A stretch of DNA of 6,797 nt from Moraxellaceae bacterium (GTDB taxonomy: Bacteria; Pseudomonadota; Gammaproteobacteria; Pseudomonadales; Moraxellaceae). Location: contig JAUXNL010000537.1 of the NCBI GenBank assembly GCA_030684415.1, positions 1 to 6,797 of the forward strand, given 5' to 3'. Position numbers and translations under genes: made by a program. The notes under the pieces were generated by a model, which saw only the letters and a list, made by a program, of their open reading frames with translations, was not told where the DNA came from and did no database searches. This document shows, one piece after another, positions 4,889-6,797 of this stretch. Within the stretch, counting starts at the first letter, position 1, and each line of letters begins with the position of its first letter.

Positions 4889-6797
4889 TCATACGGTCAC
4901 CCGCTCGGATTGGAAAGGAAGTAGTAACGGCCTGTCGAGCAACGGCAGCACGCTGCCCGCCTCCAGCGGGCGGGAAAACAGGTAGCCCTGACCAAACTGG
5001 CAACCTAAGCCGCGCAAGAAATCCAGTTGCTCAACCGACTCCACTCCTTCCGCAATGACCGTCATGCCAAGATGATGCGCTAGCGCCACAATCGTACGCA
5101 CGATCACCGCCTCGCGTTCGCCGCTGCCAAGTCGCTCGACAAATGAACGATCAATCTTGAGCGCACTGACATTGAAACTGGTGAGATAACTGAGTGACGA
5201 ATAGCCCGTCCCGAAATCATCAATGTAAACCGGAATGCTCAGGTGGTTGAGTACAGACAGATTATGGGAAAAGGACGCCGCATTCTGCATGAGCTGACTT
5301 TCTGTCACCTCCAGACGGAGACTGCCCGGCGCCACGCCGTACTCGCTCAGCAGGCTTTCAATCTGCGCCGGCATGGCGGGATCAGAGAATGTTCGCGCAC
5401 AAATATTGATACTGACGCCGATCGCCACCTCAGGCCGTGCGGCCTGCCAGTTGGCTAACTGCTCACACGCGGTCCGCATGACCCAATCCGTCAACGGGAT
5501 GATGAGGCCGGTTTCTTCAGCGAGCGGAATGAAAAGATCCGGCCCCAGCAACCCCTGCTCGGGGTGGCGCCAGCGCAATAGCGCCTCAAAGCTTGCAAGC
5601 CGGCCACAGGAAAGTGACACCACTGGCTGGTAATACAACTCAAGCTGCCCTGTCTCAATGGCACGACGCAAATCAGAGGTCATGCGCAATCGGCTGGCGG
5701 CCTGCTGCTGCATGAAATCAGCGAAAACCGCGTGCTCGCCTTTGTGCCCCAGACTTTTGGCGTAATACATGGCGGTGTCGGCATCGCGTAGTAATTCCTC
5801 TGGTGCTTCATAGGGGCGATCGCCCAGCGCAATACCGATACTGGCACTGACCACCGCATCCTGATTGCCCAGACTGACGGGACGCTTGAGCTCGGTATGA
5901 ATGCGGCGCGCCGCGTGCAGGGCATCGTCAATCGTGCTGATGTCATTCAGCAGTACGGCAAATTCGTCGCCCCCCAGCCGCGCCACGATATCGGTAGGAC
6001 GCAGGCACTCATGCAGGCGCCGCGCGATTTCAATCAGTAGCAAGTCGCCCGCCACATGCCCGAGGCTGTCGTTCACCCATTTGAAGCGGTCTACATCCAG
6101 GAACAGCACGGCAAAAACATAGGACTGCCGGCGCTGACTGAGCGCGATGGCCCGGCGCAAGTGGTCCAGCAGATAGGCACGATTGGGCAGGCCCGTCAGC
6201 GAATCGTGCAATGCTGCATGCAGCAAACGCTCTTGGTGCCGCTGCTGGCGCTCGAATACACGCGCCAATTGCGTACCGATATGTTCCAGCGCATCCAGTA
6301 GTGCCGCCTCGGGAGTCATATGCTCCTCCGAGAAAAATTCCAGCACGGCCACCACGTCGAGTCCGACTTTTACGGGAAAGGCAAAACCGGCCTGAATACC
6401 GGCAGCATTCGCCAGTCGCGCATGACGCTCATCGACACTGGCGAGATCATTACTCCAAACCGACTGCCCGGAAGAAAGAGCCGTATGCGCAATGCTGCTG
6501 ACGGCTTCGCGCCGCGCAAAATCTCCCAGCGACTTCACCGGGGCATAGCGTTCAAGGTCGCGCATGTGCCAGACCGACAGGGCCAACAATCCGTCTGCAC
6601 GATCAGGGTCCGCGAGCAAAGCGTGGCCCACCGGCCAGCCGGCATGCACACAAATGCGGTCAACCGCAAACTGCAGCACCGATTCCACCGAATCGGCCTC
6701 ATTCGCTGCCGCTGCCACTTCCTGCAGCAATGACAATTCCTTCTGCTTCATTTGCAGACAGAGTGTCTGCACGAAATCACGCCGCTCGGAATACTCC
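4889..6797 (-). CDS. GAF-GGDEF-EAL cyclic di-GMP synthase/phosphodiesterase (5' end beyond window)
   Basis: The frame is open to the right edge, so the N-terminus is missing; 635 residues are visible, counted here from the edge. The GTG at 6772 has no convincing ribosome site and is probably internal. Residues 1-33 are a charged, helical linker. GAF covers about 34-180, with V-A-V-L-E-F-F-S typical of the fold. The GGDEF domain (about 195-357) has F-L-D-V-D-R-F-K (metal Asp 234), N242/D243, an intact G-G-D-E-F (275-279) and the inhibitory-site motif R-P-T-D (266-269) five residues before it. The EAL domain (about 373-620) has E-A-L (404-406), N464, E496, E499, D526-D527, K547, E583 and Q603, which together match the catalytic set of active EAL phosphodiesterases. 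It should therefore be able to make and break c-di-GMP, with GAF or an upstream sensor choosing the balance (inference). The start of the visible part, E-Y-S-E-R-R-D-F, resembles the post-membrane motif of the next gene, suggesting a membrane sensor just outside the window. The stop lies 61 nt before the chosen start of the next gene, so the two are probably co-transcribed. Confidence 0.95.
   Translation of the reverse strand, partial: EYSERRDFVQTLCLQMKQKELSLLQEVAAAANEADSVESVLQFAVDRICVHAGWPVGHALLADPDRADGLLALSVWHMRDLERYAPVKSLGDFARREAVSSIAHTALSSGQSVWSNDLASVDERHARLANAAGIQAGFAFPVKVGLDVVAVLEFFSEEHMTPEAALLDALEHIGTQLARVFERQQRHQERLLHAALHDSLTGLPNRAYLLDHLRRAIALSQRRQSYVFAVLFLDVDRFKWVNDSLGHVAGDLLLIEIARRLHECLRPTDIVARLGGDEFAVLLNDISTIDDALHAARRIHTELKRPVSLGNQDAVVSASIGIALGDRPYEAPEELLRDADTAMYYAKSLGHKGEHAVFADFMQQQAASRLRMTSDLRRAIETGQLELYYQPVVSLSCGRLASFEALLRWRHPEQGLLGPDLFIPLAEETGLIIPLTDWVMRTACEQLANWQAARPEVAIGVSINICARTFSDPAMPAQIESLLSEYGVAPGSLRLEVTESQLMQNAASFSHNLSVLNHLSIPVYIDDFGTGYSSLSYLTSFNVSALKIDRSFVERLGSGEREAVIVRTIVALAHHLGMTVIAEGVESVEQLDFLRGLGCQFGQGYLFSRPLEAGSVLPLLDRPLLLPFQSERVTV
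6753..6771. repeat. Perfect 8-bp inverted repeat in linker coding region
   Basis: TGCAGACA (6753-6760) and TGTCTGCA (6764-6771) flank the 3-nt loop GAG. The repeat encodes linker residues ahead of the GAF domain of the GGDEF-EAL protein. No T run follows on either strand, so it is not an intrinsic terminator. It may be fortuitous or an RNA hairpin. Confidence 0.4.

Noticed and set aside
4955..4971. GC-rich hairpin GCCCGC/GCGGGC near the end of the GGDEF-EAL gene
   Set aside because: It encodes EAL-domain residues and is not followed by a T run on either strand, so it is not a terminator; GC-rich codons explain it.
1..6797. Search for tRNA, rRNA, CRISPR, insertion-sequence or phage features
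   Set aside because: No repeat-spacer pattern, tRNA cloverleaf, transposase-like frame or long terminal repeats were seen. All long frames belong to the six genes described.
1..6797. Regulatory link between urea uptake and cyclic di-GMP
   Set aside because: The two units are convergent with a terminator between them and share no visible regulatory site. Adjacency alone does not support a functional link.

Overview
The window holds two convergent transcription units from a Gram-negative bacterium. It is most likely a betaproteobacterium (inference). The UrtB, UrtC and UrtD sequences resemble betaproteobacterial urea-transport proteins as I recall them, including a UrtD with an N-terminal extension ahead of the ABC domain. 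Codon usage is moderately GC-rich and looks uniform across both halves. I could not run a database search, so the taxonomic call is from memory of these families.

Left half, + strand (1-3250): the distal part of a urea ABC-transporter operon, urtB (3' end only), urtC, urtD and urtE. The genes are tightly packed: 3 nt between urtB and urtC, a 4-nt ATGA overlap between urtC and urtD, and a 29-nt gap before urtE. UrtB and UrtC form the membrane channel. UrtD and UrtE are the two ATPases. The periplasmic urea-binding protein UrtA and the start of urtB should lie to the left of the window. No urease genes are present here.

Middle (3251-3564): a 314-nt convergent intergenic region with no convincing gene. 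It contains a strong Rho-independent terminator (3343-3372) whose symmetry suggests it may act in both directions.

Right half, - strand (6797 down to 3565): two genes in the order (i) a GAF-GGDEF-EAL protein, cut by the right edge of the window, with intact motifs for both making and degrading cyclic di-GMP, then (ii) a six-helix membrane protein ending in a GAF-like domain and lacking any output domain. The residues at the extreme right edge of gene (i), E-Y-S-E-R-R-D-F, match the residues just after the last membrane helix of gene (ii), E-V-A-E-R-R-S-F. The simplest reading is that both proteins carry the same membrane sensor module. That would give a pair consisting of a full-length c-di-GMP enzyme and a sensor-only relative without an enzyme domain. 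This pairing is the most interesting feature of the window. The urea operon and the c-di-GMP genes run toward each other, so they are not co-transcribed, and nothing here shows a functional link between them.
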